Shown here: piece by piece, positions 1-8,536 of the stretch
Layout of the letters: every line of letters begins with the position of its first letter
How positions within the stretch are numbered: position 1 is the first letter of the stretch
NCBI GenBank assembly: GCA_964614655.1
Contig: CAZTPF010000002.1
Coordinates: forward strand, 83,332 to 147,331
Length of the DNA: 64,000 nt
Direction of reading: 5' to 3'
Source: Casp-actino8 sp964614655
Lineage (GTDB): Bacteria; Actinomycetota; Acidimicrobiia; Acidimicrobiales; Ilumatobacteraceae
Made by a program: the position numbers and the translations under genes
Notes under the pieces: generated by a model
Database searches by the model: none
What the model saw: only the letters and a program-made list of their open reading frames with translations
Told to the model about the DNA's origin: nothing

Positions 1-1
1 C

Positions 2-508
2 GACTGGGACGTCACCTTCCTGCCGTTCTGCCTCGGACAGTCCCACGTCGAGCCGGGCATGCCCGACGTCTGGGACGCGCCCGACACCGATTCGGGAATC
101 CTCGCCCTCCAGGTCGCGGTCGCCGTTCGCGATCAGCAGCCGCACGCTTTCGTCGATCTGCACCACGCGCTGTACGAGTTCAAACATGCGCTCGGAGGAA
201 ACATCCGCAGTCGAGACGAACTGGCGAACGTCCTCACCGGGTGCGGAGTCGATCCGCAAGCCGTGTTCGCCGAAGTCGACTCGGGCCGACCGCTCGCCAC
301 GATTCGCGACGAGCACACTCGGTACGCCACCAGCCACCACGTATGGGGTGTCCCGGTCTTCGTCGTCGACGACAAAGCCGTGTTCGTCCGACTGCTCGAT
401 CGCGCCGAAGGCGACGAGGCCCTGGCCGTCCACACGATCGAGCGCGTTCTCGACAACATCGACTGGCCCATCCTGAACGAGTTCAAGCACACGTCGGTCC
501 CGCGCTGA
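2..508 (+). CDS. DsbA-family thioredoxin-fold protein, 5' truncated by window edge
   Basis: The reading frame is open from the first bases of the window, so the N-terminus lies outside it. The visible 168 residues fit the C-terminal two thirds of a DsbA/2-hydroxychromene-2-carboxylate isomerase-like protein: an all-helical insert (residues around LHHALYEFKHAL) followed by the conserved loop VWGVPVFVVDDK. That loop carries the cis-proline found next to the active site of thioredoxin-fold oxidoreductases. The expected N-terminal CxxC or Ser/Cys site is not in the window, so redox activity cannot be judged. The first ATG in frame (59) is internal to the fold and should not be taken as the start. 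The gene is followed by a convergent lipoprotein gene. Confidence 0.75.
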   Translation, partial: DWDVTFLPFCLGQSHVEPGMPDVWDAPDTDSGILALQVAVAVRDQQPHAFVDLHHALYEFKHALGGNIRSRDELANVLTGCGVDPQAVFAEVDSGRPLATIRDEHTRYATSHHVWGVPVFVVDDKAVFVRLLDRAEGDEALAVHTIERVLDNIDWPILNEFKHTSVPR

Positions 509-532
509 ACGGGCGATCGTTCCGTCGGCCGG

Positions 533-1738
533 TCAGTCGCCGTCGCGCCGAATTCTGACGTCGGTCGAGACGTGACCGGTTTCGTCGAAGATCTCGCCGA
601 TCCGAACCGCCAGCCCCGATTCCTCGTCGGACCACGTCCGGTTCGCCGCGAGCACCAACGATCCGTCGGCTCCGACGGGTTGCACGACCTGCCACCGACC
701 CTCGGGGGCCGACGAGTCGAACACCAAACGGTGGATCGCCGCACCCGATGCCTCCAGGTGATCGTTGTCGCCGCGATCGGCCAGTAGTTCGACGGTGAGC
801 AGATCGTCACCGGCGTCGACGACGAGGAGTCGGACATGCATTCGACCATCAATCGGCGGAGAAGTGTCGGAAGCGACCAGTCGCACGGCGTCCTGCCAAT
901 CCCCCTCACGCAGACGATCGAGCGAGAAGAAGGCGATCTCGTCGTCGTCGAGCCATCCGCTCGTCCAGGCATCGAAGGCCAGGACACCGGGAGCGTGACG
1001 CCGTGTCGGATCGACGTTGCGAGGCGCCGCACTGTTGCTCATCACGTCGAGGTAGCTGTCGTAGACGTGATTGTCACCGATCCCGGCCGACGACGCGCTG
1101 TGCGGCCAGCCGAAGGCGTGTCCGATCTCGTGTTCGATGAGATCGAGCGGTGGATCGTCACCCCAGTAGGTCGCGAAGTCCGACCCGCCCACATAGGCCG
1201 AGCGACGCGACTTCGCGGCCGCGCATGGACGCGTGCATCGCTCACCACGACGACCCCAGCCTCCCGGTGCGTCGACGTCGTGTTGGGCGTCGGCCACCAC
1301 GAGCACGCCGTTGGTTGAAGTCGAAGATCGGTCGAGGGCGCGGTCGACGCAGTCGACGGCGTTCTCGTCGGCGTCGATGACGACGTCGTCGGCCGCGATC
1401 CACTCGATCAGGAGACGGCCATGGGACCAGCGCTCGAAATACTCGGTCACTCCCTTCAATCGCGCCACGATCGTCGCCGTGTCCCATGCCGGGCGTTCGG
1501 CATCGGTCGCGTAGGTCTGGTCCCGAACGTCGTCGGGAATCCGGCAGATCGCCACTTCCCAGCGATCTACCCCGATGACGACGTCTCGGGTCACGACGTC
1601 GTCCCCTTCGACCTGCCCGCTCAATCCACGTTGCCAACGCGGTGAGGGTGAACAGGCGACTACGAAGAGCGAGAGCACGGCCAGGAGACCCATCGGGCCG
1701 AAACGACGTCTCGCCTCCGACACCGACCTCCTCCCCAT
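533..1738 (-). CDS. Metzincin-type zinc metalloprotease lipoprotein
   Basis: A 401-residue exported protein. The N-terminus is basic, then hydrophobic, and ends in a lipobox-like LFVVAC (Cys29), predicting a lipoprotein on the outer face of the membrane. Residues 203-213 read HEIGHAFGWPH, an exact HExxHxxGxxH zinc site. About 20 residues later YLDVMSNS fits the metzincin Met-turn (Met233). Several cysteines before the motif could form disulfides. The precise peptidase family is not recognised, although the spacing resembles reprolysin- or M6-like secreted proteases. The substrate is unknown. The ATG at 1738 lies 7 bases after a TACGTT hexamer. A GTG ten bases inside (after AGGAGG) is a possible alternative start. 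The gene is divergent from the acyltransferase at 1774. Confidence 0.75.
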   Translation of the reverse strand: MGRRSVSEARRRFGPMGLLAVLSLFVVACSPSPRWQRGLSGQVEGDDVVTRDVVIGVDRWEVAICRIPDDVRDQTYATDAERPAWDTATIVARLKGVTEYFERWSHGRLLIEWIAADDVVIDADENAVDCVDRALDRSSTSTNGVLVVADAQHDVDAPGGWGRRGERCTRPCAAAKSRRSAYVGGSDFATYWGDDPPLDLIEHEIGHAFGWPHSASSAGIGDNHVYDSYLDVMSNSAAPRNVDPTRRHAPGVLAFDAWTSGWLDDDEIAFFSLDRLREGDWQDAVRLVASDTSPPIDGRMHVRLLVVDAGDDLLTVELLADRGDNDHLEASGAAIHRLVFDSSAPEGRWQVVQPVGADGSLVLAANRTWSDEESGLAVRIGEIFDETGHVSTDVRIRRDGD

Positions 1739-1745
1739 TCCCCCG

Positions 1746-1751
1746 AACGTA
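1746..1751 (-). promoter_or_regulatory. -10 box TACGTT, 7 bases before the 1738 start
   Basis: TACGTT on the minus strand, then 7 bases, then ATG. This fits leaderless transcription of the metalloprotease gene. Confidence 0.4.
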
Positions 1752-1761
1752 TCCCGGGTCG

Positions 1762-1767
1762 TAACCT
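1762..1767 (+). promoter_or_regulatory. -10 box TAACCT, 6 bases before the GTG at 1774
   Basis: TAACCT, 6 bases, GTG. This supports the 1774 start of the acyltransferase over the ATG at 1804. Confidence 0.5.
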
Positions 1768-1773
1768 GAGGTC

Positions 1774-3228
1774 GTGGTTCAGGAGATCTCCTTCGAACGT
1801 CGGATGTCGGATGCCGAAGGTCTCATGTGGCGTCTCGAGAAGGACCCGCATCTGTCGTCGACGTTCGCCAACGTGTCGATCCTCGATCGCCCGCCCGACG
1901 TCGATCGTCTACGGAGGCGCATGGAGCGAGCCACGGTCGTGATTCCACGTCTCCGTCAGCGAGTTCACTCCACACCGGCCAACGTCTCGCCACCCCTCTG
2001 GGTCGAGGACTCCGACTTCGACATCGACTTTCACGTGAGGCGAGTGGCGCTCCCGGCTCCCGGCTCGATGCGACAACTGCTCGACTACGTGACCTTGGTG
2101 GTGGCCGACCCGTTCGATCGCACTCGTCCGCTCTGGCAATTCGTGGTTGTCGAGGGATTGGAAGGCGGTCGCGCCGCACTCGTCGAAAAGCTCCATCACA
2201 CGATCGCCGACGGGGAAGGAACCGTGCAGCTGTCGTTGCAGTTCTTCGACTTCGAACGCGATGCCCCCGATCCCGAACCGATCACGATCGATCCGGCCCG
2301 CGCCCTCCTCGACGAGTCGCACGCTCACAACGAGATGTGGCGCGACGTCGTGTCGGGCTCGCTGCGGCTGCCTCTCGCCATGGCGCGACAGGTGCGGGAC
2401 CTCGTGGCCGACCCGGCCAGCATTCCCTCTCACGGCGCCTCGACTCTCGAGTCGTTGCGTGTCGCCATGGGTCAGCTCACCGACGTGGAATCGGCTCGTT
2501 CGCCACTCTGGACCCGACGTTCGACTCGACGTCGGGCCGAGATCCTTCGCGTTCCGTTCGTCGACGTGCGAGATGCCGCCCGTCGTCTCGGTGGAACGCT
2601 CAACACCGCGTTGCTGTCGGCAGCCAGCGACGCCGCCGGCCGCTATCACCGCGAATTCGGCTCACCCGTCCCCGACCTGCGGGCCTCGATGGCGGTGAGC
2701 ACGCGGTCCCGCTCCGACGAATCCGGATCGGCCAACTCGTTCTCCCTCGCCCGATTCCTCGTCCCGACCGGCGAGATGGATCCGGCCGACCGATTTCGAC
2801 AGGTCGCCGAGCGTTCGAACGAGGCGTCGGCTTCAGCCGGAGGGAGTCTGGCCGCCATCGCCACCCTCGCCTCGTCGCTACCCACGGCGCTACTCACCCG
2901 CGTGGCGCGCCTCCAGGCGCAGACGGTCGACTTCGCCACCTCCAACGTGAAGGGGACGCCGATGCCAGTGTTCGTCGCCGGATCGGAGATCCTGCACAAC
3001 TTCCCGTTCGGACCACTCGGCGGCGTGGCGTTCAATCTCACCTTGCTGTCGCATGTGGGCAGCCTCGACATGGGTCTCAACGTCGACAGTTCGGCGGTCG
3101 AGCATCCGGAGCGCCTCCGAGATCTACTGGAGGAGTCGTTCAGCGCACTGGTGAACACTCCGGCGAGCCCATCGAAGTCCCGCAGTCGAAAGACGACGGC
3201 GCGAAAGGCATCGAAGCCGACGACGTGA
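1774..3228 (+). CDS. WS/DGAT-family O-acyltransferase
   Basis: A 484-residue member of the wax ester synthase/diacylglycerol acyltransferase family. Its members use acyl-CoA to esterify diacylglycerol or a fatty alcohol and build neutral storage lipids. The catalytic HHxxxDG motif is intact as HHTIADG at residues 141-147. The C-terminal half carries the usual conserved blocks (SNVKGTPMPVFVAG, then GPLGGVAFNLTLLSHVG), and the length matches the family. It ends in a basic Ser/Lys/Arg tail. The start is GTG, placed 6 bases after a TAACCT -10 box; an ATG at 1804 would also retain the whole domain. Whether the product is triacylglycerol, wax ester or another ester cannot be told from sequence. Confidence 0.88.
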   Translation: MVQEISFERRMSDAEGLMWRLEKDPHLSSTFANVSILDRPPDVDRLRRRMERATVVIPRLRQRVHSTPANVSPPLWVEDSDFDIDFHVRRVALPAPGSMRQLLDYVTLVVADPFDRTRPLWQFVVVEGLEGGRAALVEKLHHTIADGEGTVQLSLQFFDFERDAPDPEPITIDPARALLDESHAHNEMWRDVVSGSLRLPLAMARQVRDLVADPASIPSHGASTLESLRVAMGQLTDVESARSPLWTRRSTRRRAEILRVPFVDVRDAARRLGGTLNTALLSAASDAAGRYHREFGSPVPDLRASMAVSTRSRSDESGSANSFSLARFLVPTGEMDPADRFRQVAERSNEASASAGGSLAAIATLASSLPTALLTRVARLQAQTVDFATSNVKGTPMPVFVAGSEILHNFPFGPLGGVAFNLTLLSHVGSLDMGLNVDSSAVEHPERLRDLLEESFSALVNTPASPSKSRSRKTTARKASKPTT

Positions 3229-3278
3229 CTCGGCGAGGATCAGAGTCCTCGGCTGCGAGCCGGGTGGTTCCGAGTCGC

Positions 3279-3458
3279 TCAGCTACGAGTCAGAAGATTG
3301 CGAACGTCGAGCAGGAGATCGCTCACTTCGCTCGCCGACACGAGTTCGCGTCGCACCATCTGCGACAACGCCGCGTCGACGATGGCCAATGCCTGTGCGA
3401 TGACGTCGTCCTGCGACGTCTTGTCGTTCACCGGTTCTGCGACCTGTGTTCCCGTCAT
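3279..3458 (-). CDS. Small hypothetical protein (59 aa)
   Basis: A small acidic, helical protein beginning MTGTQVAEPVNDKTSQ and ending in DLLLDVRNLLTRS. The ATG at 3458 is preceded by GAGGAG with a 6-base spacer, which makes it a better start than the longer open frame reaching 3611. The extended N-terminus is Arg-rich and looks like translated leader. No family is recognised. The leader carries two 12-base direct repeats and a TACGCT hexamer further up. It sits alone between two plus-strand genes. Confidence 0.5.
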   Translation of the reverse strand: MTGTQVAEPVNDKTSQDDVIAQALAIVDAALSQMVRRELVSASEVSDLLLDVRNLLTRS

Positions 3459-3470
3459 CGTCGACTCCTC

Positions 3471-3499
3471 GTGCTTGCTCGGATGTGGTGCTTGCTCGG
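3471..3499. repeat. Two 12-bp direct repeats with 17-bp period
   Basis: GTGCTTGCTCGG occurs at 3471-3482 and again at 3488-3499, in the apparent 5' leader of the minus-strand small gene at 3458. Function unknown; the repeat could be a regulator site or chance. Confidence 0.5.
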
Positions 3500-3645
3500 T
3501 TGTTCGTCCGGTCAGGACCCGTGTGCGACATCGTCGCGCAACCTGAGCGTAATGGCGTGGATCCAGGAGCGGCCAACGGCGAAGATCCTGCTGACGAGGC
3601 ATCCGGCACAAACCGATCGAATCTCCGACCTGCGTGCGAGTGGCC

Positions 3646-3651
3646 TACGAT
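3646..3651 (+). promoter_or_regulatory. -10 box TACGAT, 6 bases before the GTG at 3658
   Basis: TACGAT, 6 bases, GTG. This favours 3658 over the GTG at 3634 as the SDR start. Confidence 0.5.
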
Positions 3652-3657
3652 CCCGTC

Positions 3658-4467
3658 GTGGACCTGGCCTCGTCTCGCGTCGTCGTCACCGGTGCGGCCG
3701 GAGGGATCGGCGCCGCCCTGGCCCGACGATTCCACGCCGATGGCGCCCTGGTCGTGGTGGCCGATACAAACGCCACCGGTGTCGGCGCCGTCGCCACCGA
3801 GCTCGAGTCCCGTCGCCCCGGAACGGCCTTCGCCATCGTCTCCGACGTGTCGACCGAGAACGGAAATCGTTCTCTCGTCGAGGAGTCGCGTCGGCTTCTC
3901 GGAGGAATCGACCTTTTCGTCGCCAACGCGGGTGTCGGCCTCGGGACTCTTCTCGAGACGACATCGGAGGACGAGTGGGCGCGATCGTTCGACGTCAATC
4001 TCAACGCCCACCGTTGGGCGGCCAAGGCCCTCCTACCCGAATGGCTCGAACGAGGCTCGGGCTACTTCTGCTCCACGGCCTCGGCGGCCGGTCTCCTCGC
4101 GCAGATCGGTTCGGCCCCCTATTCGGTCACCAAACATGCGGCGGTCGCCTTCGCCGAATGGCTCTCGATCACGTACGGGGACCGCGGCGTCCGGGTGAGC
4201 TGCCTGTGTCCGCAGGGCGTGAACACCGCCATGCTGAACGGAGGCGAGATCGCTGACAACGGTGCCGGTGACGTCGTTCGTGCGTCCGGCGACGTCCTCG
4301 AGCCCGAGCAGGTCGCCGACGTGGTGGCAGCCGCCATCGCCGACGAGCGTTTTTTGATCCTCCCCCACCCGCAGGTCGCCGACTTCGAGACGAAGAAGGT
4401 CGCCGACCGTGATCGCTGGCTCGCCGGCATGCGTCGCCTCCAACGTCGCGTCCTCGGAGACCTCTGA
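3658..4467 (+). CDS. Short-chain dehydrogenase/reductase
   Basis: A 269-residue classical SDR. The Rossmann motif TGAAGGIG stands near the N-terminus, NAGVG follows mid-protein, and the catalytic Ser...Tyr-x-x-x-Lys is seen as STASAAG followed by YSVTK. An acidic residue after the second strand (VVADT) is compatible with NAD(H), but cofactor preference is uncertain. The substrate is unknown. The GTG at 3658 gives a start just ahead of the first beta strand and lies 6 bases after TACGAT. Its TGA overlaps the ATG of the next small gene by one base (TGATG), so the two are probably co-translated. Confidence 0.85.
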   Translation: MDLASSRVVVTGAAGGIGAALARRFHADGALVVVADTNATGVGAVATELESRRPGTAFAIVSDVSTENGNRSLVEESRRLLGGIDLFVANAGVGLGTLLETTSEDEWARSFDVNLNAHRWAAKALLPEWLERGSGYFCSTASAAGLLAQIGSAPYSVTKHAAVAFAEWLSITYGDRGVRVSCLCPQGVNTAMLNGGEIADNGAGDVVRASGDVLEPEQVADVVAAAIADERFLILPHPQVADFETKKVADRDRWLAGMRRLQRRVLGDL

Positions 4468-4751
4468 TGACCCGACGCGCCAATCCCGAGCAGTCCGAGA
4501 TCCTGCGGCGGATCGGACTGCGCGCCGGTGAGGAAGTCCGGTTCCGGCGGGCCGATCGAGGTCGCTGGCAAGAGGGCCGCATTTCGTGGGTCGAGCGCGA
4601 CGGCAGCATCACGGTGCACGACGCCCACGGCGCGGCGCGCTCACTTCGGCCCGAACGCCTCGAAGTGAAGCGACCCGGCCGACGGGGTCGGCTGGCCTGG
4701 CGTCCCGTTCCCGACGTGGCCGTCACCTGGGAGCAACTCACGCTCTTCTGA
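4467..4751 (+). CDS. Conserved small basic protein (94 aa)
   Basis: A 94-residue, Arg-rich protein with the pattern of a small beta-barrel (GEEVRFRRADRGRWQEGRI, then ERDGSITVHDAHGA), reminiscent of KOW/Tudor-like modules that bind nucleic acid or protein. That resemblance is only a pattern judgement. The ATG overlaps the stop of the upstream SDR by one base. No specific function can be assigned. Confidence 0.65.
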   Translation: MTRRANPEQSEILRRIGLRAGEEVRFRRADRGRWQEGRISWVERDGSITVHDAHGAARSLRPERLEVKRPGRRGRLAWRPVPDVAVTWEQLTLF

Positions 4752-4756
4752 ACGGC

Positions 4757-4762
4757 TACGGT
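4757..4762 (+). promoter_or_regulatory. -10 box TACGGT, 6 bases before the ATG at 4769
   Basis: TACGGT, 6 bases, ATG. It lies in the 17-base gap after the previous stop, so the gene likely has its own leaderless promoter. Confidence 0.5.
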
Positions 4763-4768
4763 CGACTT

Positions 4769-5794
4769 ATGGGCGTACGTCTCGATCCTTCCGACGAATA
4801 CATGCACGAACTCGGCCCCGAGTCGAACTTCAACGAGAGCATGTACATCAATTGCTTCGACCCGCGACACAAGGTCGGTGGGTGGTTCCGAATGGGCAAT
4901 CGCGCCAACGAGGGCTACGCCGAGATGACGGTGTGCATCTACCTCCCCGATGGCTCGGTCGGCTTCATGTTCAAACGCCCTCCCATCGACAACAACGACC
5001 GCCTCGACGCCGGTGGACTCACTTGGACCATGGTCGAGCCGTTCGAGGAGTTGAAGATCGACTTCCTCGGCAAGGTCGTCGTGCTGTCGGAACCCGAGCA
5101 GATGGTCGATCCGAAGAAGGCGTTCACCGACAACCCGTATTCGGAGTGCGAGGTTCACATCACCTTCACGGGGCAGGGCCGGACGAGCATGTTCGGCGGC
5201 GAACCCGACACTCCGCACGAAGCCCCCGGTGAAGAATTCGCGAAGGGCCACTACGAACAACTCGTCGAAGCACGTGGAACGATCCGGGTCGGCGATCAGG
5301 AGTGGGACATCCAGGGTTTCGGACTGCGCGACCACTCGTGGGGCCCTCGCTACTGGCAGGCGCCGTGGTACTACCGGTGGTTGACGGCCAACTTCGACCG
5401 CGATCTCGGCTTCATGCTGTCGCGGGTCGCCAAGAAGGACGGCCCGGGCTCGCGTGGCGGCTTCGTCTGGGAGAACGGGCAGCTGCACTTGTGCGATCAC
5501 GCCGAGATCTCCACCGAGTTCCGCGGTGACGACTCGTATCACGAGCGGATCGAAGCCGTCCTCCGCTCGTCGCGAAGTGGCAAGGAATGGACGTTCACCG
5601 GCGAGGTCATGAGCCTCATTCCGCTGCGCAATCGGCGACAGACCCCCGACGGCGAGTGGCTCACCACGCGCATCAGCGAGGGAATGACCGAGTGGACCAT
5701 GACCTCGGCCGAGCACGCAGGCAAGAAGGGGTACGGCTTGTCGGAGTATCTCGATCAGATCATCGACGGCCAGCCGGTCGGCCGCGCCGAGTGA
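4769..5794 (+). CDS. AttH/CrtC-like beta-sandwich protein of unknown function
   Basis: A 341-residue soluble protein rich in Trp, Tyr and Gly. The block FGLRDHSWGPRYW in the middle, followed by WYYRWLTANF, resembles the lipocalin-like AttH / carotenoid 1,2-hydratase superfamily that is frequent next to lipid and steroid genes in actinobacteria. There is no signal peptide. The ATG at 4769 lies 6 bases after TACGGT with no Shine-Dalgarno, fitting a leaderless message. The substrate is unknown; the nearby WS/DGAT and SDR genes make a lipid-related role plausible but unproven. Confidence 0.65.
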   Translation: MGVRLDPSDEYMHELGPESNFNESMYINCFDPRHKVGGWFRMGNRANEGYAEMTVCIYLPDGSVGFMFKRPPIDNNDRLDAGGLTWTMVEPFEELKIDFLGKVVVLSEPEQMVDPKKAFTDNPYSECEVHITFTGQGRTSMFGGEPDTPHEAPGEEFAKGHYEQLVEARGTIRVGDQEWDIQGFGLRDHSWGPRYWQAPWYYRWLTANFDRDLGFMLSRVAKKDGPGSRGGFVWENGQLHLCDHAEISTEFRGDDSYHERIEAVLRSSRSGKEWTFTGEVMSLIPLRNRRQTPDGEWLTTRISEGMTEWTMTSAEHAGKKGYGLSEYLDQIIDGQPVGRAE

Positions 5795-5812
5795 GCGACC
5801 GACTGCGGTCGA

Positions 5813-7459
5813 TCACGAACTCTCGACCAGATGGTCGCGCACTGCGAGGAGAAACGGTTCGGGGTCGAGATCGATCGCCTCGCCGTAGAGCTTCACCTTC
5901 GGCTCGGTCCCGCTCGGCCTGATCTGCACTCGCACCGAGTTCGGGCCCGCCAGATGTACACGGACCAGCGAGGCTTCCGGATGATCCTCGATCGACGAGA
6001 TCGAACGTCCGACGACGTCCGACGGTGGTGAGGTCCGAAAGGCCGCCACCACTCGGGCCCCTTCGTCGGGAGACATCGGAATCGAGATCTCGCTCGTGCG
6101 GTACCGGCCGAAACGTCGGGCGATGTCGTCCAGTCGCCCTTCGATCGTCGTGCCCTCCGACTCGGCCAATCGGGCGATCTCGACCATCACCAGCGCAGCA
6201 CCGATCCCGTCCTTGTCGAGGGGGTCACCTCCGACGAGGTAGCCAAGGGCCTGTTCGTAGGCGAAGACGAGACGTTCGTCGGGAAAGCGCCGGGCGACGT
6301 CGGCGATCCACTTGAACCCGGTGTAGCTCTCTTCGAAGTGCACTCCGGCCTCACGTGCCATTCGCCCGACCAACGACGACGACACGAGCGTGCTCACGAT
6401 CAATCGATCGCTTCCCGAGGTGTGGGCGAGAACGTGATCGGCGAAGAGCCAGCCGATCTCGTCACCGGCCAATCTCCTCCAACTTCCGTCGGAGGACGGA
6501 ATCGCCACGCCGAGTCGGTCGGCGTCGGGATCGTTGGCCAGTGCGACGTCGGCGTCGACGCGTCGGCCCAGTTCGATCACGGCGTCCATGGCTCCGGGCT
6601 CTTCGGGGTTCGGAAACGACACGCCGGGGAACGTGCCGTCGGGCTTCTGTTGGGATTCGACGACGACCAGTCGAAGACCGCCGTGGGACTCGAGGACGCT
6701 CCGTACGACGTCGCCACCGACTCCGTGCAAGGCGGTGTAGGCGACGGTCACGTCGACACCGGCGAGTTGCGAACGGGGAACGAGGGCGACCGACGGAACG
6801 AACTGCAGGTAGTCGCCGATCACCGAGTCGTCGAGTCGGACGATCAAGGGATCGTCGACGGATGCCAGAGGGATCTGCGTGGGATCGAGAGCGTCGATCG
6901 CGGCGGCGATCTCGACGTCGACGGGAGGCACGATCTGCGCGCCGGTTCCGAGGTACACCTTGTAGCCGTTGTCGGAAGGCGGATTGTGACTCGCCGTGAC
7001 CATCACTCCGGCGGCGCATCCGAGCCGGGTGATGTTCCAGGCCAACACCGGCGTGGGCACCTCGTGCGGCATGAGGAAGACCTTCATACCTCGTGCCGCC
7101 GCCACCCGTGCCGTGTCGAGGGCGAATTCCCGACTCTTTCGCCGAGCATCCCACCCGACGACGAGGCCTCGCTCCACGACGTCGCCACCATCGGACCGAA
7201 GTCGATCGACGAGTCCGGCCGCGGCACGGCGCACGACGAGTCGATTCATCCGACGCGGGCCGGCGCCGATGGCGGCTCGCAGCCCGGCCGTGCCGAAGGT
7301 GAGCCCACCGGTGAACCGCTCACGAAGCACGTCGATCGATCCGGACGACAACTCGTCGATCTCGACCCGGATGTCGTCGTCGGGCTCGGCGTCGCGCCAG
7401 GCCGCGACCACGGCTCGAACCTGGTCGTCCGACGGCGACTGGTCATTCATGTCGTTCAC
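5813..7459 (-). CDS. Phosphohexomutase (phosphoglucomutase/phosphomannomutase family)
   Basis: A 548-residue alpha-D-phosphohexomutase. It interconverts the 1- and 6-phosphates of glucose or mannose and feeds UDP-glucose or GDP-mannose pathways. The phosphoserine loop TASHNPPSDNG (Ser157), the metal loop NDPDADRLG and the C-terminal phosphate-binding RPSGTEPKVKLY are intact. Domain order and length fit the longer phosphoglucomutase-2-like/ManB group. The start is the GTG at 7459 (6 bases after GAAACT); an ATG three codons in is an alternative. It follows the PfkB-family kinase by 15 bases on the same strand. A galU gene lies 15 kb away. Exact sugar specificity is not resolvable. Confidence 0.9.
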   Translation of the reverse strand: MNDMNDQSPSDDQVRAVVAAWRDAEPDDDIRVEIDELSSGSIDVLRERFTGGLTFGTAGLRAAIGAGPRRMNRLVVRRAAAGLVDRLRSDGGDVVERGLVVGWDARRKSREFALDTARVAAARGMKVFLMPHEVPTPVLAWNITRLGCAAGVMVTASHNPPSDNGYKVYLGTGAQIVPPVDVEIAAAIDALDPTQIPLASVDDPLIVRLDDSVIGDYLQFVPSVALVPRSQLAGVDVTVAYTALHGVGGDVVRSVLESHGGLRLVVVESQQKPDGTFPGVSFPNPEEPGAMDAVIELGRRVDADVALANDPDADRLGVAIPSSDGSWRRLAGDEIGWLFADHVLAHTSGSDRLIVSTLVSSSLVGRMAREAGVHFEESYTGFKWIADVARRFPDERLVFAYEQALGYLVGGDPLDKDGIGAALVMVEIARLAESEGTTIEGRLDDIARRFGRYRTSEISIPMSPDEGARVVAAFRTSPPSDVVGRSISSIEDHPEASLVRVHLAGPNSVRVQIRPSGTEPKVKLYGEAIDLDPEPFLLAVRDHLVESS

Positions 7460-7465
7460 GGCGAA

Positions 7466-7471
7466 AGTTTC
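7466..7471 (-). promoter_or_regulatory. Possible -10 box GAAACT, 6 bases before the GTG at 7459
   Basis: GAAACT, 6 bases, GTG on the minus strand, in the gap between kinase and mutase. A weak match that fits the recurring spacing. Confidence 0.3.
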
Positions 7472-7474
7472 GCG

Positions 7475-8500
7475 CTAGCGACGTGGGTCGAGCGTGCGCA
7501 GTTCGACGAGCGGCCGTGGGCCCACATGGGAGATCACCTCGGAAGCCGCGATAGCACCGAGTCGACCGGCTTCGGCGAGTGACCGACCGTTCGTGAGGCC
7601 GTAGAGGAAACCGGCCGCGAACAGATCTCCCGCTCCCGTCGTGTCGAGGACGTGCTCCACCGGCTCGGCCGCGATCGGAACGACCTCGTCGCGCGTCACG
7701 ATCGCGGCTCCGAGCGGCCCGCGCGTGACCACCGCCAGAGAACTGTCGCGACGCACCGAGGCGATCGCCGCTTCGAAGTTCTCGGTCTCGTAGAGGGAGC
7801 AGAGTTCGTCCTCGTTCGCGAAGAGAATGTCGACTTCGTCCTCCACGAGGGCTCGGAAATCGTCGCGATGTCGATCGACGCAGAAACTGTCGGACAACGT
7901 GAGCGACACCTGGCGATCGGCACGATGAGCGATACGCGCCGCGTGCCGGAAGGCCTCTTTGGCGTCGTCGCGGTCGAACAAATAGCCCTCCATGTACAGG
8001 ACTCGCCCGTCGGCGACCACCGCTTCGTCGACGTCGTCGGGACACAGATACGACGAGACGCCGAGGTAAGTGTTCATCGTGCGCTGGGCATCCGGGGTCA
8101 CGACGATGATGCAACGGCCGGTCGGGATCTCGTCGAGATGCGCTCCCGGAGCGAAGTGCACACCGACTGCGTGAAGGTCGTGGCCGAACACCTCACCGAG
8201 TTCGTCGGAGCTGACCTTGCCGACGTACGCGCCGAGTCCGCCGAAACTCGCCACGCCGCTCACGGTGTTGGCGGCCGAACCGCCGCTCATCTCGACCGCC
8301 GAGCCGAGGGCTCGATAGAGGTGGAGCGCACGATCGGTGTCGACGAGGGTCATCGAACCCTTCGTGAGAGCCTGCCGCTCGATGAACGAGTCGTCGGCGT
8401 GCGAGATCACGTCGACGAGAGCGTTGCCGATCCCCACGACGTCGAAACGCGATCCGTCGGATCGGGAAACGAATCGGCTGCTCGGATCAGGGAACGGCAC
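7475..8500 (-). CDS. PfkB-family carbohydrate/nucleoside kinase (adenosine-kinase-like)
   Basis: A ribokinase-fold kinase of 341 residues from the GTG at 8500. The N-terminus DVVGIGNALVDV, the GGSAANT loop and the C-terminal anion-hole/catalytic motif DTTGAGDLFAAGF are all present. The spacing and the stretch FGGLGAYVGKV resemble bacterial proteins annotated as adenosine kinase, but sugar kinases of the same fold cannot be excluded. The GTG at 8500 stands 8 bases after TACGGT. The open frame runs further up to 8584 but would cross the promoter of the divergent pepN gene. It is followed at 15 bases by the phosphohexomutase. Confidence 0.85.
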   Translation of the reverse strand: MPFPDPSSRFVSRSDGSRFDVVGIGNALVDVISHADDSFIERQALTKGSMTLVDTDRALHLYRALGSAVEMSGGSAANTVSGVASFGGLGAYVGKVSSDELGEVFGHDLHAVGVHFAPGAHLDEIPTGRCIIVVTPDAQRTMNTYLGVSSYLCPDDVDEAVVADGRVLYMEGYLFDRDDAKEAFRHAARIAHRADRQVSLTLSDSFCVDRHRDDFRALVEDEVDILFANEDELCSLYETENFEAAIASVRRDSSLAVVTRGPLGAAIVTRDEVVPIAAEPVEHVLDTTGAGDLFAAGFLYGLTNGRSLAEAGRLGAIAASEVISHVGPRPLVELRTLDPRR

Positions 8501-8508
8501 GAACGTCA

Positions 8509-8514
8509 ACCGTA
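8509..8514 (-). promoter_or_regulatory. -10 box TACGGT for the PfkB-family kinase
   Basis: TACGGT on the minus strand, 8 bases before the GTG at 8500. It faces the pepN box at 8524, so the two divergent -10 boxes are 9 bases apart. Confidence 0.4.
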
Positions 8515-8523
8515 CCGTGCCAC

Positions 8524-8529
8524 TACGCT
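8524..8529 (+). promoter_or_regulatory. -10 box TACGCT, 7 bases before the pepN GTG
   Basis: TACGCT, 7 bases, GTG at 8537. This decides the pepN start within a much longer open frame. Confidence 0.5.
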
Positions 8530-8536
8530 CGCCGAC

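Noticed and set aside
1827..4256. An 809-codon plus-strand open frame overlapping the acyltransferase and SDR genes
   Set aside because: Arg/Pro-rich frame-shifted shadow of two recognisable genes, with no start signal.
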